Positions 1 to 6,189 of a stretch of DNA of 9,281 nucleotides are shown here, one piece after another. The DNA comes from an uncultured Pseudomonadota bacterium (GTDB lineage Bacteria > Myxococcota_A > UBA796 > GCA-2862545). The first letter of the stretch is position 1. Each line of letters opens with the position of its first letter. The notes below the pieces were generated by a model, which did no database searches, was not told where the DNA came from, and worked only from the letters and a program-made list of their open reading frames with translations. The stretch is from assembly GCA_937891875.1 (NCBI GenBank), contig CALATR010001207.1, positions 1 through 9,281 of the forward strand. The letters run 5' to 3'. Both the position numbers and the translations under genes were made by a program.

Positions 1-155
1 CGCTCCAGCGCGGCGACGACCGCCTGCTGGAGCGCATCCTCGGCGAGCTCGAGGTCGCCCCCCGCACCGCGCACCAGGAGCGCCAGCATCTGGGCGCGTC
101 GCTCCCGCACCAGCTGGGCCAGGAGCGCCTGGATGTCGGCGCGGGGTGGGCTCAC
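1..155 (-). CDS. ECF sigma factor, N-terminal part (ECF42-like), cut by window edge
   Basis: Only the first 51 codons are in the window; the gene continues beyond base 1. The GTG start lies one base after the stop of the YCII gene, so the two are almost certainly translationally coupled. The visible protein has the start of sigma region 2: a helical stretch containing LALLVRGAGGDLELAEDALQ, then QAVVAALER, the usual pattern in which LAEDALQxA leads into the core-RNA-polymerase-binding helix. Sigma factors preceded by a YCII/DGPF gene belong to the ECF42 type, which typically carries a long C-terminal extension and has no classical anti-sigma factor; that part is family knowledge and cannot be seen here. 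It probably directs RNA polymerase to the promoter at 1294-1320 and so controls its own operon. Confident about sigma factor, less about the exact subgroup. Confidence 0.82.
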   Translation of the reverse strand, partial: MSPPRADIQALLAQLVRERRAQMLALLVRGAGGDLELAEDALQQAVVAALE

Positions 156-156
156 C

Positions 157-507
157 TCACTCCCACTTCATGATCGGCCGCACCTCGATGGTCCCGGTCT
201 TCGCGGTGGGGATCATCGCCGCCAGCTCGTTCGCGCGGTCCAGGTCCTTGCACTCGACCAGGTAGTAGCCACCCAGCTGCTCGCGGGTCTCGGCGAAGGG
301 ACCGTCGGTCAGACGGGTCCGACCCTCGCGCACGCGCACGCTGGTCGCGGTGTGCACCGGGGTCAGCGCCTCGCCGCCCAGCCACTCGCCAGACTCGCGA
401 ATGTGCTCGGTGAACGCCATGTATCCCTGGAACATCTCCGCCTTCTCCTGGTCGGACATGGCCTCGCCGACGGACTCGGCTTCATAGATGAGGAGCAAGT
501 ACTGCAT
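157..507 (-). CDS. YCII-related (DGPF domain) protein
   Basis: This 116-residue protein is a single YCII domain, a ferredoxin-like alpha/beta fold. It opens with MQYLLLIYE, the typical first strand, and has the hallmark DGPF at residues 68-71, followed by ETREQLGGYYLVECKDLDRA and a C-terminal strand ending in RPIMKWE. Length is normal for the family. The ATG has a clear GGAGG six bases upstream and lies 12 bases after the stop of the VOC gene; its own stop is one base before the sigma-factor start. The biochemical role of DGPF proteins is not established; they are repeatedly encoded next to ECF42 sigma factors and are thought to be their targets or partners. No signal peptide is seen, so it is probably cytoplasmic. 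Confidence 0.93.
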   Translation of the reverse strand: MQYLLLIYEAESVGEAMSDQEKAEMFQGYMAFTEHIRESGEWLGGEALTPVHTATSVRVREGRTRLTDGPFAETREQLGGYYLVECKDLDRANELAAMIPTAKTGTIEVRPIMKWE

Positions 508-519
508 GGGAGCCTCCGT

Positions 520-1251
520 TCAGCTCTGGTGGGTCCACAGGGCAAAGGTCGCGCCGCTCGGATCGGCGAGGACAGCAAAGCGTCCCATGCCGGGCACGTC
601 CATGGGCGGCGCGAGCTGGGTGGCACCCAGCTGGCCGGCCTTGTTCCAGGCGGCGTCGGTGTCCTCGACGGCCACGTACTTGAGCCAGTGGTCGGGCACG
701 CCGGCCTGCTTGGGCATCGCCGACGCGCGCGCGGCCTCGCCGTCCATGAACCAGATCTGCCCGTTGTCCTGCGGCACCGGCTTCCACCCGAAGACCTTGG
801 CGTAGAAGGGAGCGACGGCCGAGGGATCGGCGCTCATGAGCTGCGACCAGCAGAAGGTGCCGGCGGGCGGGGTGCCGGCGGGGGGCTCGCCGGGATCGGC
901 GCTCTTGAACAGGGCGAACGCGGCGCCCGACGGGTCCTGGCAGACCGCGAAGCGGCCGACCGGGATGTCCATGGCCGGCGCCACGACCTGCCCCCCGTGC
1001 GACTGCACGCGGCCCGCCGCGGCGTCGACGTCGTCGACCGAGATGTAGTCGAGCCAGTGGGGGGGCACGCCGTCCATCGCGGGCGCGGTGGCGCCGGCGA
1101 CCTGCTCCTCCCCGTGCTTGAGGATGGTGTAGGGCATGCCCATGTCCATCGACTCGGCGGTCCAGCCGAAGAGCTTGGCGTAGAAGGCGGTGGTGGCGGC
1201 GGGATCGGGGGTGACCAGCTCGCGCCAGACGAAGTGACCTGCGTGGGACAT
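520..1251 (-). CDS. Two-domain VOC family (glyoxalase/bleomycin-resistance fold) protein
   Basis: The 243-residue protein is a tandem of two VOC modules. The first covers about residues 5-117 and the second about 130-240; each starts with a strand-helix unit ending FYAKLFGW or FYAKVFGW and ends with the matching segments GRFAVCQDPSGAAFALF and GRFAVLADPSGATFALW. Length and layout match the actinobacterial CFP30B-like antigens and many VOC proteins found beside DGPF genes. H6, H65 and H188 are possible metal ligands, but I cannot assign a metal site or substrate from sequence. A GGAG six bases before the ATG supports the start; longer upstream readings in the same frame run into the promoter region. 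It is the first gene of the VOC-YCII-sigma operon. No signal peptide, so probably cytoplasmic. Confidence 0.9.
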   Translation of the reverse strand: MSHAGHFVWRELVTPDPAATTAFYAKLFGWTAESMDMGMPYTILKHGEEQVAGATAPAMDGVPPHWLDYISVDDVDAAAGRVQSHGGQVVAPAMDIPVGRFAVCQDPSGAAFALFKSADPGEPPAGTPPAGTFCWSQLMSADPSAVAPFYAKVFGWKPVPQDNGQIWFMDGEAARASAMPKQAGVPDHWLKYVAVEDTDAAWNKAGQLGATQLAPPMDVPGMGRFAVLADPSGATFALWTHQS

Positions 1252-1293
1252 GACGTTCTCCAGGTGGGGGTTCGAGCGAGTGCTCGTCCTTCT

Positions 1294-1320
1294 GTCGAAC
1301 GGCGGGGTCCCGGATCGACA
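1294..1320 (-). promoter_or_regulatory. Candidate ECF42-type autoregulated promoter
   Basis: Read on the minus strand, TGTCGA (1320-1315) is followed by 17 bases and then CGA (1297-1295). From memory, reported ECF42 target promoters have a TGTCGA -35 and a CGA -10 element. It lies 43 bases upstream of the VOC start, the right distance for a short leader. The site is symmetrical: the plus strand reads TGTCGA at 1293-1298 and CGA 17 bases later. I infer that the sigma factor encoded at the end of this operon uses it. Confidence 0.6.
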
Positions 1321-1348
1321 TCGCCCCGCGATTTTTCTCGCGAGGCGA
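1321..1348. repeat. Inverted repeat between lipoprotein gene and sigma-operon promoter
   Basis: An 11-position stem with one mismatch (C1326/A1343) closes a six-base loop TTTTTC at 1332-1337; the inner arms are CGCGA and TCGCG. It lies directly upstream of the -35 element of the VOC operon and 28 bases after the stop of the minus-strand lipoprotein gene. There is no T-run after the stem on either strand, so it is at best a weak terminator for the lipoprotein transcript; a regulator-binding site is the other option. Confidence 0.45.
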
Positions 1349-1376
1349 TACGATTTCTTCGTGATCGGCGTCGAAG

Positions 1377-1853
1377 CTACTTCTTCAGGCTGTCGCAGAT
1401 CGCGATGTTGGCGGCGAGGTGGGCCTGGTCCTTCACGCTGCCCGAGCAGGTGTAGGTCGTGTCGCCGATCTTGCGGGCCACCTCGTAGACGTAGTTGTCG
1501 TACTCGTTGCCCTCCATGTCCATGCCCACGGCGGTGTACTGCAGGACGTAGCCGTCGGCGGTCGCCTCGCTCTTGATCCAGGACTTGAAGAGCAGGGCCT
1601 CGGCATCGGCCTTGGCGGTCTCGAAGTCGGCGTCCGCCTTCTCCTGGATGCGCACGCTGATGGTGTCGTCGTCGGAGTGGAAGCCGGCCATGCCGCCGAA
1701 GCCGTTGGGCTTGGCGTTGTCGGGGACCTTCGCCCGCAGTCCGGACTCGTCGTTGGGCACGTCGACCGTGCCGTCCGGGGCGACGGTGGGCGCGCTCTCG
1801 ATGGAGCAGGCGGCGGTGGCGAGGAGCAGCAGGGACAGGGCGACGGGACGCAT
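1377..1853 (-). CDS. Small lipoprotein, unknown function
   Basis: From the chosen start the protein has 158 residues. It begins MRPVALSLLLLATAAC, a basic-then-hydrophobic signal peptide ending in a lipobox-like TAAC with the lipidated cysteine at residue 16. The mature part is acidic and mixed strand/helix, with segments DTISVRIQEKADADFETAKA and NEYDNYVYEVARKIGD, and two further cysteines near the C-terminus (TYTCSGS and AICDSL) that could form a disulfide. An ATG four codons upstream (1865) is in frame, but GGAGG lies five bases before the ATG at 1853, so I prefer the shorter form. I do not recognise the family. It is divergent from the DUF1697 gene and appears to be a single-gene unit. Confidence 0.8.
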   Translation of the reverse strand: MRPVALSLLLLATAACSIESAPTVAPDGTVDVPNDESGLRAKVPDNAKPNGFGGMAGFHSDDDTISVRIQEKADADFETAKADAEALLFKSWIKSEATADGYVLQYTAVGMDMEGNEYDNYVYEVARKIGDTTYTCSGSVKDQAHLAANIAICDSLKK

Positions 1854-1986
1854 CGAGGCCTCCATGGGCGTGGTTGACGTCCGGCACCTAGGCTGCGAAG
1901 CGGGCGATCCCCCTGGGCTGTCACATCCTGCAACGGCCGCTCAGCGATCGCCGGGGCGGTTACGAGGCCGGCGATCCGGAGGCGAG

Positions 1987-2514
1987 ATGGCGACCCACGT
2001 GGCGTTCTTGAGGGGCATCAACGTCGGCGGCCACCACAAGGTGCCGATGAAGGACCTCAAGGTCCTGCTGAAGTCGCTCGGGCTGCGCGAGCCGGGCACC
2101 CTGCTCGCCAGCGGAAACGCATGGTTCGAGGCGGATGAGGAGGATCCTGCCGTGCTGCAGGACCAGCTCGCCGGAGCCCTCGAGGCGCGCTTCGGCTTCG
2201 CCGTACCCACCATCGTCCGCCCCGCCAGCGAGGTGGTCGCCGTGCACGACGGCGGCCACCCCTTCGCGGCCGACGCCGTCGATCCCAGATTCCTGCACGT
2301 CTACTTCCTTGGCGCCGTGCCCGAGCCCGATCCGGACAAGACGCCCGACGGCCCCGAGACGCTGGAGCTCCGCGGTGCCGAGCTGTTCGTGCACTACGTC
2401 CACGGCGCCGGCAAGAGCAAGCTGACGACCGACCGCATCGAGCGCTGGCTCGGCGTGACCGCCACCAGCCGCAACTGGAACACCGTGGGCAAGGTGGCGG
2501 ACAAGGTGCGCTAG
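1987..2514 (+). CDS. DUF1697 domain-containing protein
   Basis: The 175-residue protein opens with the family signature VAFLRGINVGGHHKVPMKDL and continues with the expected LLASGNAWFEADEE segment (second strand), a middle region with FLHVYFLGAVPEPD, and the conserved C-terminal part GAGKSKLTTDRIERWLGVTATSRNWNTVGK. Length is normal for DUF1697 (about 170-185 residues). Its function is unknown. The ATG is supported by GGAGG at 1978-1982, four bases upstream; an in-frame extension reaches further 5' but has no such support and is not conserved-looking. The gene is divergent from the lipoprotein gene and convergent with the tryptophanase gene. Probably cytoplasmic. Confidence 0.93.
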   Translation: MATHVAFLRGINVGGHHKVPMKDLKVLLKSLGLREPGTLLASGNAWFEADEEDPAVLQDQLAGALEARFGFAVPTIVRPASEVVAVHDGGHPFAADAVDPRFLHVYFLGAVPEPDPDKTPDGPETLELRGAELFVHYVHGAGKSKLTTDRIERWLGVTATSRNWNTVGKVADKVR

Positions 2515-2556
2515 CCGAGCGGGTCATCCGACCCAGCCGGTGGGTCAGCTCGCTCA
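2515..2556. terminator. Probable bidirectional terminator between convergent genes
   Basis: The 39-base gap between the DUF1697 stop and the tryptophanase stop is rich in complementary blocks. GGGTC (2521-2525) can pair with GACCC (2530-2534), GACCC can also pair with GGGTC (2542-2546), and GAGCG (2517-2521) with CGCTC (2551-2555). The tight convergent layout needs termination in both directions and the structure fits, but there is no T-run. Confidence 0.4.
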
Positions 2557-3933
2557 GGCGAGCGGCGCGAAGCGGGCGGTGAAGTGGCGCAGGGAGGGGG
2601 GCTCGTCGACGATGCGGTAGCCCGGCAGGGTGCTGGCCCGGGCGGCCACGCGCAGGACGGTCTCGATGACGTAGTCGACGTGGCTCTGGGTGTAGACCCG
2701 GCGCGGGATGGCCAGGCGCACGAGGTCCATGGCGGCGGCGGACTCGCTGCCGTCGGGGTGGCGGCCGAACATGACGGTTCCGATCTCGCAGCCTCGAACG
2801 CCGCCTTCTTCGTAGAGCGCCACGGCGAGCGCCTGGCCCGGGTAGGCCAGCGGCGGGATGTGAGGGAGCAGGGCGCGGGCGTCGAGGTAGACCGCGTGGC
2901 CGCCGGGGGGCTCGACCATGGGCACGCCACCTTCGCGCAGGGCGTCGGCCAGGTACGCGGTCGAGCGGATGCGGTAGCGCAGGTAGTCCTCGTCCACGAC
3001 CTCCTCGAGGCCGATGGCGATGGCCTCGAGATCGCGCCCGGCGAGGCCGCCGTAGGTGGGGAAGCCCTCGGTGAGGATCAGCGCCTCCCGGCACTGGCGA
3101 GCCAGCTCGTCGTCGCGCATGGCGAGCCAGCCGCCGATGTTGACCAGGGCGTCCTTCTTGGCGGACATGGTCATGCCGTCGGCCAGCGCTGCCATGTCGC
3201 GCACGATATCCGGCACCGCGCGACCCTGCTGACCGGGCTCGCGCTCGCGGATGAACCAGGCGTTCTCGGCGAAGCGGCAGCCGTCGAGGAAGAGCGGCAG
3301 GCCGAAGTCGTCGCACACCGCACGCACGGCGCGCAGGTTCTCCAGGCTCACCGGCTGCCCGCCTCCCGAGTTGTTCGTCACCGTGACCATGACCAGCGGC
3401 ACGTGCTCGGGCCCGGCCTCCTCGATGACCGCGCGCAGGGCGTCCAGATCGACGTTGCCCTTGAACGGGTGGCGGCTGCTCGGCACCCGCCCCTCGGCGA
3501 TGACCACGTCCACCGCGCGGGCGCCGCTGTGCTCCACGTTGGCCCGGGTCGTGTCGAAGTGGGTGTTGTTCGGGATCACCTTGCCGGGCCCGCCGACCAC
3601 CGAGAACAGGATCTTCTCGGCGGCGCGCCCCTGGTGGGTCGGGATGATGTGCTCGAACGGAAACAGGCGTTGGACCGATTCCTTGAACCGGTACCACGAG
3701 GGCGAGCCCGCGTAGGACTCGTCGCCGCGCATGATCCCCGACCACTGCCGAGCCGACATCGCCGAGGTGCCCGAGTCGGTGAGCAGGTCGATGAGCACGT
3801 CGTCGGCGTCGAGGGCGAAGAGGTTGTACCCGGCGTCCCGCAGCAGCGCCCTGCGCTCGGCGGCGGTGGTCATGCGCAGGGGCTCGACCGACTTGATGCG
3901 GAAGGGCTCGATGATGGTCGCGAAGCCGTCCAT
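2554..3933 (-). CDS. tnaA: Tryptophanase (tryptophan indole-lyase), PLP-dependent
   Basis: The 459-residue protein covers the whole beta-eliminating lyase fold; E. coli TnaA has 471. The family converts tryptophan to indole, pyruvate and ammonia. Visible landmarks: IDLLTDSGT (48-56), Y74 in GDESYAGS, THQGR (99-103), SGGGQP before the PLP-ring region, D217 and R220 in FLDGCRFAEN, the PLP lysine K260 in SAKKDA, GFPTYGG and IPRRVYT. Tyrosine phenol-lyase is the close alternative and the N-terminus (EPFRIKSVE, AMSARQW) resembles it. However, the phenol-binding arginine of that enzyme is isoleucine here (I384 in CEIG), D127 occupies the site of its active threonine, and H450 in LRHFTA matches the TnaA histidine 463. 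I therefore call tryptophanase. GGAG lies eight bases before the ATG. I saw no tnaC-like leader and no adjacent tryptophan permease gene. Confidence 0.87.
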   Translation of the reverse strand: MDGFATIIEPFRIKSVEPLRMTTAAERRALLRDAGYNLFALDADDVLIDLLTDSGTSAMSARQWSGIMRGDESYAGSPSWYRFKESVQRLFPFEHIIPTHQGRAAEKILFSVVGGPGKVIPNNTHFDTTRANVEHSGARAVDVVIAEGRVPSSRHPFKGNVDLDALRAVIEEAGPEHVPLVMVTVTNNSGGGQPVSLENLRAVRAVCDDFGLPLFLDGCRFAENAWFIREREPGQQGRAVPDIVRDMAALADGMTMSAKKDALVNIGGWLAMRDDELARQCREALILTEGFPTYGGLAGRDLEAIAIGLEEVVDEDYLRYRIRSTAYLADALREGGVPMVEPPGGHAVYLDARALLPHIPPLAYPGQALAVALYEEGGVRGCEIGTVMFGRHPDGSESAAAMDLVRLAIPRRVYTQSHVDYVIETVLRVAARASTLPGYRIVDEPPSLRHFTARFAPLA

Positions 3934-4094
3934 GGCTCGATCTCCTGAGGCTGCGCCGAGCGCGTCTGGCTCGGGATCGTGGAGCGGTTGGCAAGCAAGC
4001 GACGTGCCAGCGGCCGCCCGCGCCCTGCGACGCCCCGCAACACCCGCCCTGTCCCCGGCGTGGCAGGAGTACGCTGTCGCCCCTGGAGGTCATC

Positions 4095-4895
4095 GTGGCC
4101 GACGCCCTGCCCCATCCCGTCGCCCCGGAAGAGCTCGCGGTCGCCCACCCGATCGTGCGCCGCTGCCCGAGCTGCGGAGAGCCCGCGGCGGTGGTCATGC
4201 GCGACTGGTCCGGCAGTCGGATGTTCGGCCTCGTCCAGAGCGGCTCCACCGGTCAGCTCGACTGGGTGTGCCAGTCCTGCGGGCGTGGTTTCCGCACCCG
4301 GCCGCGGGGGATCCGGATCCTGGTCGGCCTGCTGTTCCTCCCCTTCTTCATCTGCGGACCGGTGGGCGGAATCCTGACGTTCCTCGATGGCTTCGATGTC
4401 GAAGCCCTCCTCTTCACGCTGGTGCTGGGGCTGGTCGGCGCGGTCGCCGTGGTCATCTGGGCCTGGCCCTTCCTGCTGCTCCTCCGCGCCCGCAAGATCG
4501 CCGACGCCCCCTACCCAGAGGTCCGCTACACGCTGACCGAGCCCGCCCGGCGGTGCACCTGTGGGGGCGTCGCCACGTGCACCAAGGTCACCGAGACCCG
4601 CACCCGCGGCATCCGGTCGGGCACCGAGTACGAGTATCGCTGCCACAGCTGCGGCGAGCAGTTCACCATCGAGGACGGCCTGGGCATGGGGCTGTCCTTC
4701 CTGGTTGGCGGTGTGTTCGTCATCGTCAGCGCCATCGCGCTGCCGTACACGTTCCACGACTGGTGCCTGCTGAGCGGCGACATCATCGCGTTCTGCATCG
4801 GCCTGCTGGCCGCGTCCATGGCGGTCGTGCGCTTCCTCAACCGCTTCCGGCACCCGGAGATCGGCGCGGAGGAAGTGGGTGAGAGCGCAGGTTGA
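4095..4895 (+). CDS. Membrane protein with two zinc-ribbon plus two-helix modules
   Basis: The 266-residue protein is an apparent internal duplication. Module one has a zinc ribbon with CPSC (24-27) and CQSC (59-62), followed by hydrophobic helices at about 73-96 and 104-130. Module two has CTC (154-156) and CHSC (183-186), then helices at about 197-217 and 225-248. In both halves the second cysteine pair is followed by Gly, a charged or polar residue and Phe just before the membrane segment (CGRGF, CGEQF). The four helices would put both ribbons on the same side, most simply the cytoplasm. The GTG start is supported by GGAGG five bases upstream (4085-4089). I do not recognise a named family; a metal-sensing or scaffolding role is only a guess. 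It is divergent from tryptophanase across a 161-base gap. Confidence 0.82.
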   Translation: MADALPHPVAPEELAVAHPIVRRCPSCGEPAAVVMRDWSGSRMFGLVQSGSTGQLDWVCQSCGRGFRTRPRGIRILVGLLFLPFFICGPVGGILTFLDGFDVEALLFTLVLGLVGAVAVVIWAWPFLLLLRARKIADAPYPEVRYTLTEPARRCTCGGVATCTKVTETRTRGIRSGTEYEYRCHSCGEQFTIEDGLGMGLSFLVGGVFVIVSAIALPYTFHDWCLLSGDIIAFCIGLLAASMAVVRFLNRFRHPEIGAEEVGESAG

Positions 4896-5100
4896 AGCTC
4901 CAGGACCTCAGCGCCTGTCCAGGAGGCGGACCGAGTCGTGCGATCTGCCCCACTGCCTCGCGATGAAGCACCAGTGTGGATCGGGAGCGTCCCGGCAATC
5001 CCGAATTCACACGGCGCGTACGTCAAGCGCGTCGTTGTCGACGCATTCGCTGGCGGTCTCGATCGGTTCGGACTCGGGGCGTCCCCCCACCCCGAACACA
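4896..5100. other. Intergenic stretch after the zinc-ribbon gene, no gene seen
   Basis: Short reading frames cross this stretch on both strands but none has family-like sequence. The only structure I see is a perfect six-base hairpin, GCGTCG and CGACGC around TTGT at 5029-5044, without a following T-run. It could be a remnant or a weak terminator. Confidence 0.4.
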
Positions 5101-5136
5101 AAGGGCCGGCCGCAGCATGCGCTGCGACCGGCCCTT
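5101..5136 (-). terminator. Strong intrinsic terminator hairpin
   Basis: AAGGGCCGG (5101-5109) pairs with CCGGCCCTT (5128-5136), and after one C/A mismatch CGCAGC pairs with GCTGCG around a four-base ATGC loop. On the minus strand the stem runs into TTTGTGTT. It lies 20 bases after the stop of the cupredoxin remnant and was presumably its terminator; it may also stop transcripts from the zinc-ribbon gene on the plus strand. Confidence 0.8.
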
Positions 5137-5156
5137 CTGCAGGTGCAACCTCGGGT

Positions 5157-5213
5157 CTACTCGACCTTGAGGGTGCCCTTCATCATCATGTAGTGGCCGG
5201 GGAAGGTGCATCT
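5157..5213 (-). pseudogene. 3' remnant of an azurin-type cupredoxin gene
   Basis: The last 17 codons before a TAG read CTFPGHYMMMKGTLKVE. This is the C-terminal type-1 copper loop of azurin-like proteins: cysteine, histidine five residues later and methionine four after that, the spacing of azurin Cys112, His117 and Met121, followed by MKGTL. Upstream of the cysteine the frame reads only a Pro/Ser/Thr-rich, low-complexity sequence (SSQSPRPR) with none of the strands or the first copper histidine of a cupredoxin, and no other minus-strand frame supplies them. Azurin-like proteins are small periplasmic electron carriers; this one cannot be functional. The loss of the gene body, together with the intact terminator behind it, marks a recombination junction near 5211-5214. 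Confidence 0.72.
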
Positions 5214-5302
5214 GGGGCGCGGACTTTGTGATGAGGGCCACGACGCTGTTTCAGAAGGGGTCGCCGGGTCAGTCTGGCTTGGCTTGGCTCCGTTCGGCGG
5301 CG

Positions 5303-5324
5303 TTTGTGTCATGCTTTGTGTCAT
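5303..5324. repeat. Two direct copies of TTTGTGTCAT
   Basis: The ten-base word occurs at 5303-5312 and again at 5315-5324, twelve bases apart, and TTGTGTCA recurs at 5436-5443. Short direct repeats close to a junction may be recombinase or regulator binding sites; two copies are too few to decide. Confidence 0.5.
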
Positions 5325-5672
5325 AGTGCCGGAGCCGGCCAGAGATCAGCTGCCACGGGCGGAGCCTGCGGTGTCGGACATCGACCACGGTCGCCCACGA
5401 ACTGGTCGCGCGCACCCAGCGGTCCTGGACTGACGTTGTGTCAGGGAGGTCAGCCACCGCAGTGGGGTCGGGTTGGAGCCCACCTGCTGTCGTCCGCATG
5501 CCGGACAGCGTTGGGTCGACCAGCGGTACGGCCGGGTGCGGCGTGGGGCGGATCGCTCTGAGCCACTGGCTGATGCCCGCCCTTGGCGTGCTGAACGTCC
5601 GGTGGCCAGCCGGCGGCGTGTGCATGTGGAGTGAGCGTGGTTGTCCGCGGAGTTCGCCGCCCGTCGTCGACG

Positions 5673-5702
5673 TTGCCCAACGTGTCACGGCTAGGCTATG
5701 CC
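5673..5702 (+). promoter_or_regulatory. Weak candidate promoter of the second lipoprotein gene
   Basis: TTGCCC (5673-5678) and TATGCC (5697-5702) are 18 bases apart and lie 64 bases before the lipoprotein start. The match to a sigma-70 promoter is partial, so this is only a candidate. Confidence 0.25.
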
Positions 5703-5766
5703 TTCGGTCAAGATGGGCAATCGCGTCCAAGCACAAGAACAGACTGGCACGTAGAAGGGAGGGGCG

Positions 5767-6189
5767 ATGCTGCGCAATGCTGCACTTATCGTAGGTTCTA
5801 TCCTGATTTCTGGCTGCTCTCAGGATCCGCTGTACCTTGGCTCGTGGTCGGCCAGCGCTGCTTCCATCGACAATGTCGAAGCGCCCGACCCCACGGGATC
5901 GCTTTCTGTGCGCGAGGAAGGGGCTGAACTCCAAGTGTCTTGGTACTTCGCGAGCACTGAGGAGACGTTCGACCTCGCCGTCGGTGGTGATGTTGTGGAC
6001 CGCGGTGACGGAAGCGTCGATCTTGAGATGGATGGGAGATTCACTTTGACGCCCAAGAAGGGGGATGAGACGAGCGATGTCGTCGAAGTGAGCCTCGACT
6101 GCGATGCCACCGAGTCCGCCATGACCTGCTCAGGCAGCTTGACCGGGCCGTCAGGGAGCAAGGTCATGGACATGCAGTTTGCTCGCTGA
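5767..6189 (+). CDS. Small lipoprotein, unknown function
   Basis: The 140-residue protein starts MLRNAALIVGSILISGC, a short signal peptide with a good LISGC lipobox; the lipidated cysteine is residue 17. The mature part is acidic and looks strand-rich, with alternating hydrophobic residues (LSVREEGAELQVSWYF, DLEMDGRFTLTP, VVEVSLDC) and a cysteine pair about ten residues apart in LDCDATESAMTCSGSL, which could form a disulfide. This pattern suggests a small beta-sandwich or barrel at the membrane, but I do not recognise the family. The ATG has GGAGG four bases upstream (5758-5762). Five of thirteen leucines are CTT, unlike the genes to the left. It is the first gene to the right of the cupredoxin junction. 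Confidence 0.8.
   Translation: MLRNAALIVGSILISGCSQDPLYLGSWSASAASIDNVEAPDPTGSLSVREEGAELQVSWYFASTEETFDLAVGGDVVDRGDGSVDLEMDGRFTLTPKKGDETSDVVEVSLDCDATESAMTCSGSLTGPSGSKVMDMQFAR

Larger units (their letters stand above)
5214..5766. other. 553-base region without a convincing gene, next to the junction
   Basis: A 221-codon minus-strand frame covers most of this stretch, but its composition (many Arg, Thr, Pro, Ser) and overlap with the start of the lipoprotein gene argue against coding. The region has a 12-base-period direct repeat at 5303-5324 and a candidate promoter at 5673-5702. It may be decayed mobile-element DNA; no transposase or integrase motif is recognisable. Confidence 0.4.

Noticed and set aside
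133..1455. 440-codon plus-strand frame opposite the VOC-YCII genes
   Set aside because: Antisense shadow: low-complexity Gly/Arg/His-rich translation with no family features, while the minus strand has clear domains and ribosome sites.
2554..3933. Tyrosine phenol-lyase as the product
   Set aside because: The phenol-binding arginine is isoleucine, the active threonine position is aspartate, and the LRHFTA histidine matches tryptophanase.
2584..3948. 454-codon plus-strand frame opposite tryptophanase
   Set aside because: Antisense shadow produced by high GC at third positions.
3934..4094. tnaC-like leader peptide before tryptophanase
   Set aside because: I found no short frame with the Trp and Asp-Pro pattern of known tnaC leaders on the minus strand here.
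2057..4249. 730-codon minus-strand frame across the tryptophanase gene
   Set aside because: Arg/Pro/Ala-rich shadow in another frame of the same strand; the tryptophanase frame is conserved residue by residue.
3870..4853. 327-codon minus-strand frame opposite the zinc-ribbon gene
   Set aside because: No recognisable domain; the plus frame has paired cysteine motifs, membrane helices and a Shine-Dalgarno site.
5269..5934. 221-codon minus-strand frame upstream of and overlapping the second lipoprotein gene
   Set aside because: Overlaps the lipoprotein signal peptide on the other strand, composition is Arg/Thr/Pro-rich, and I see no motif of a recombinase or any other family.
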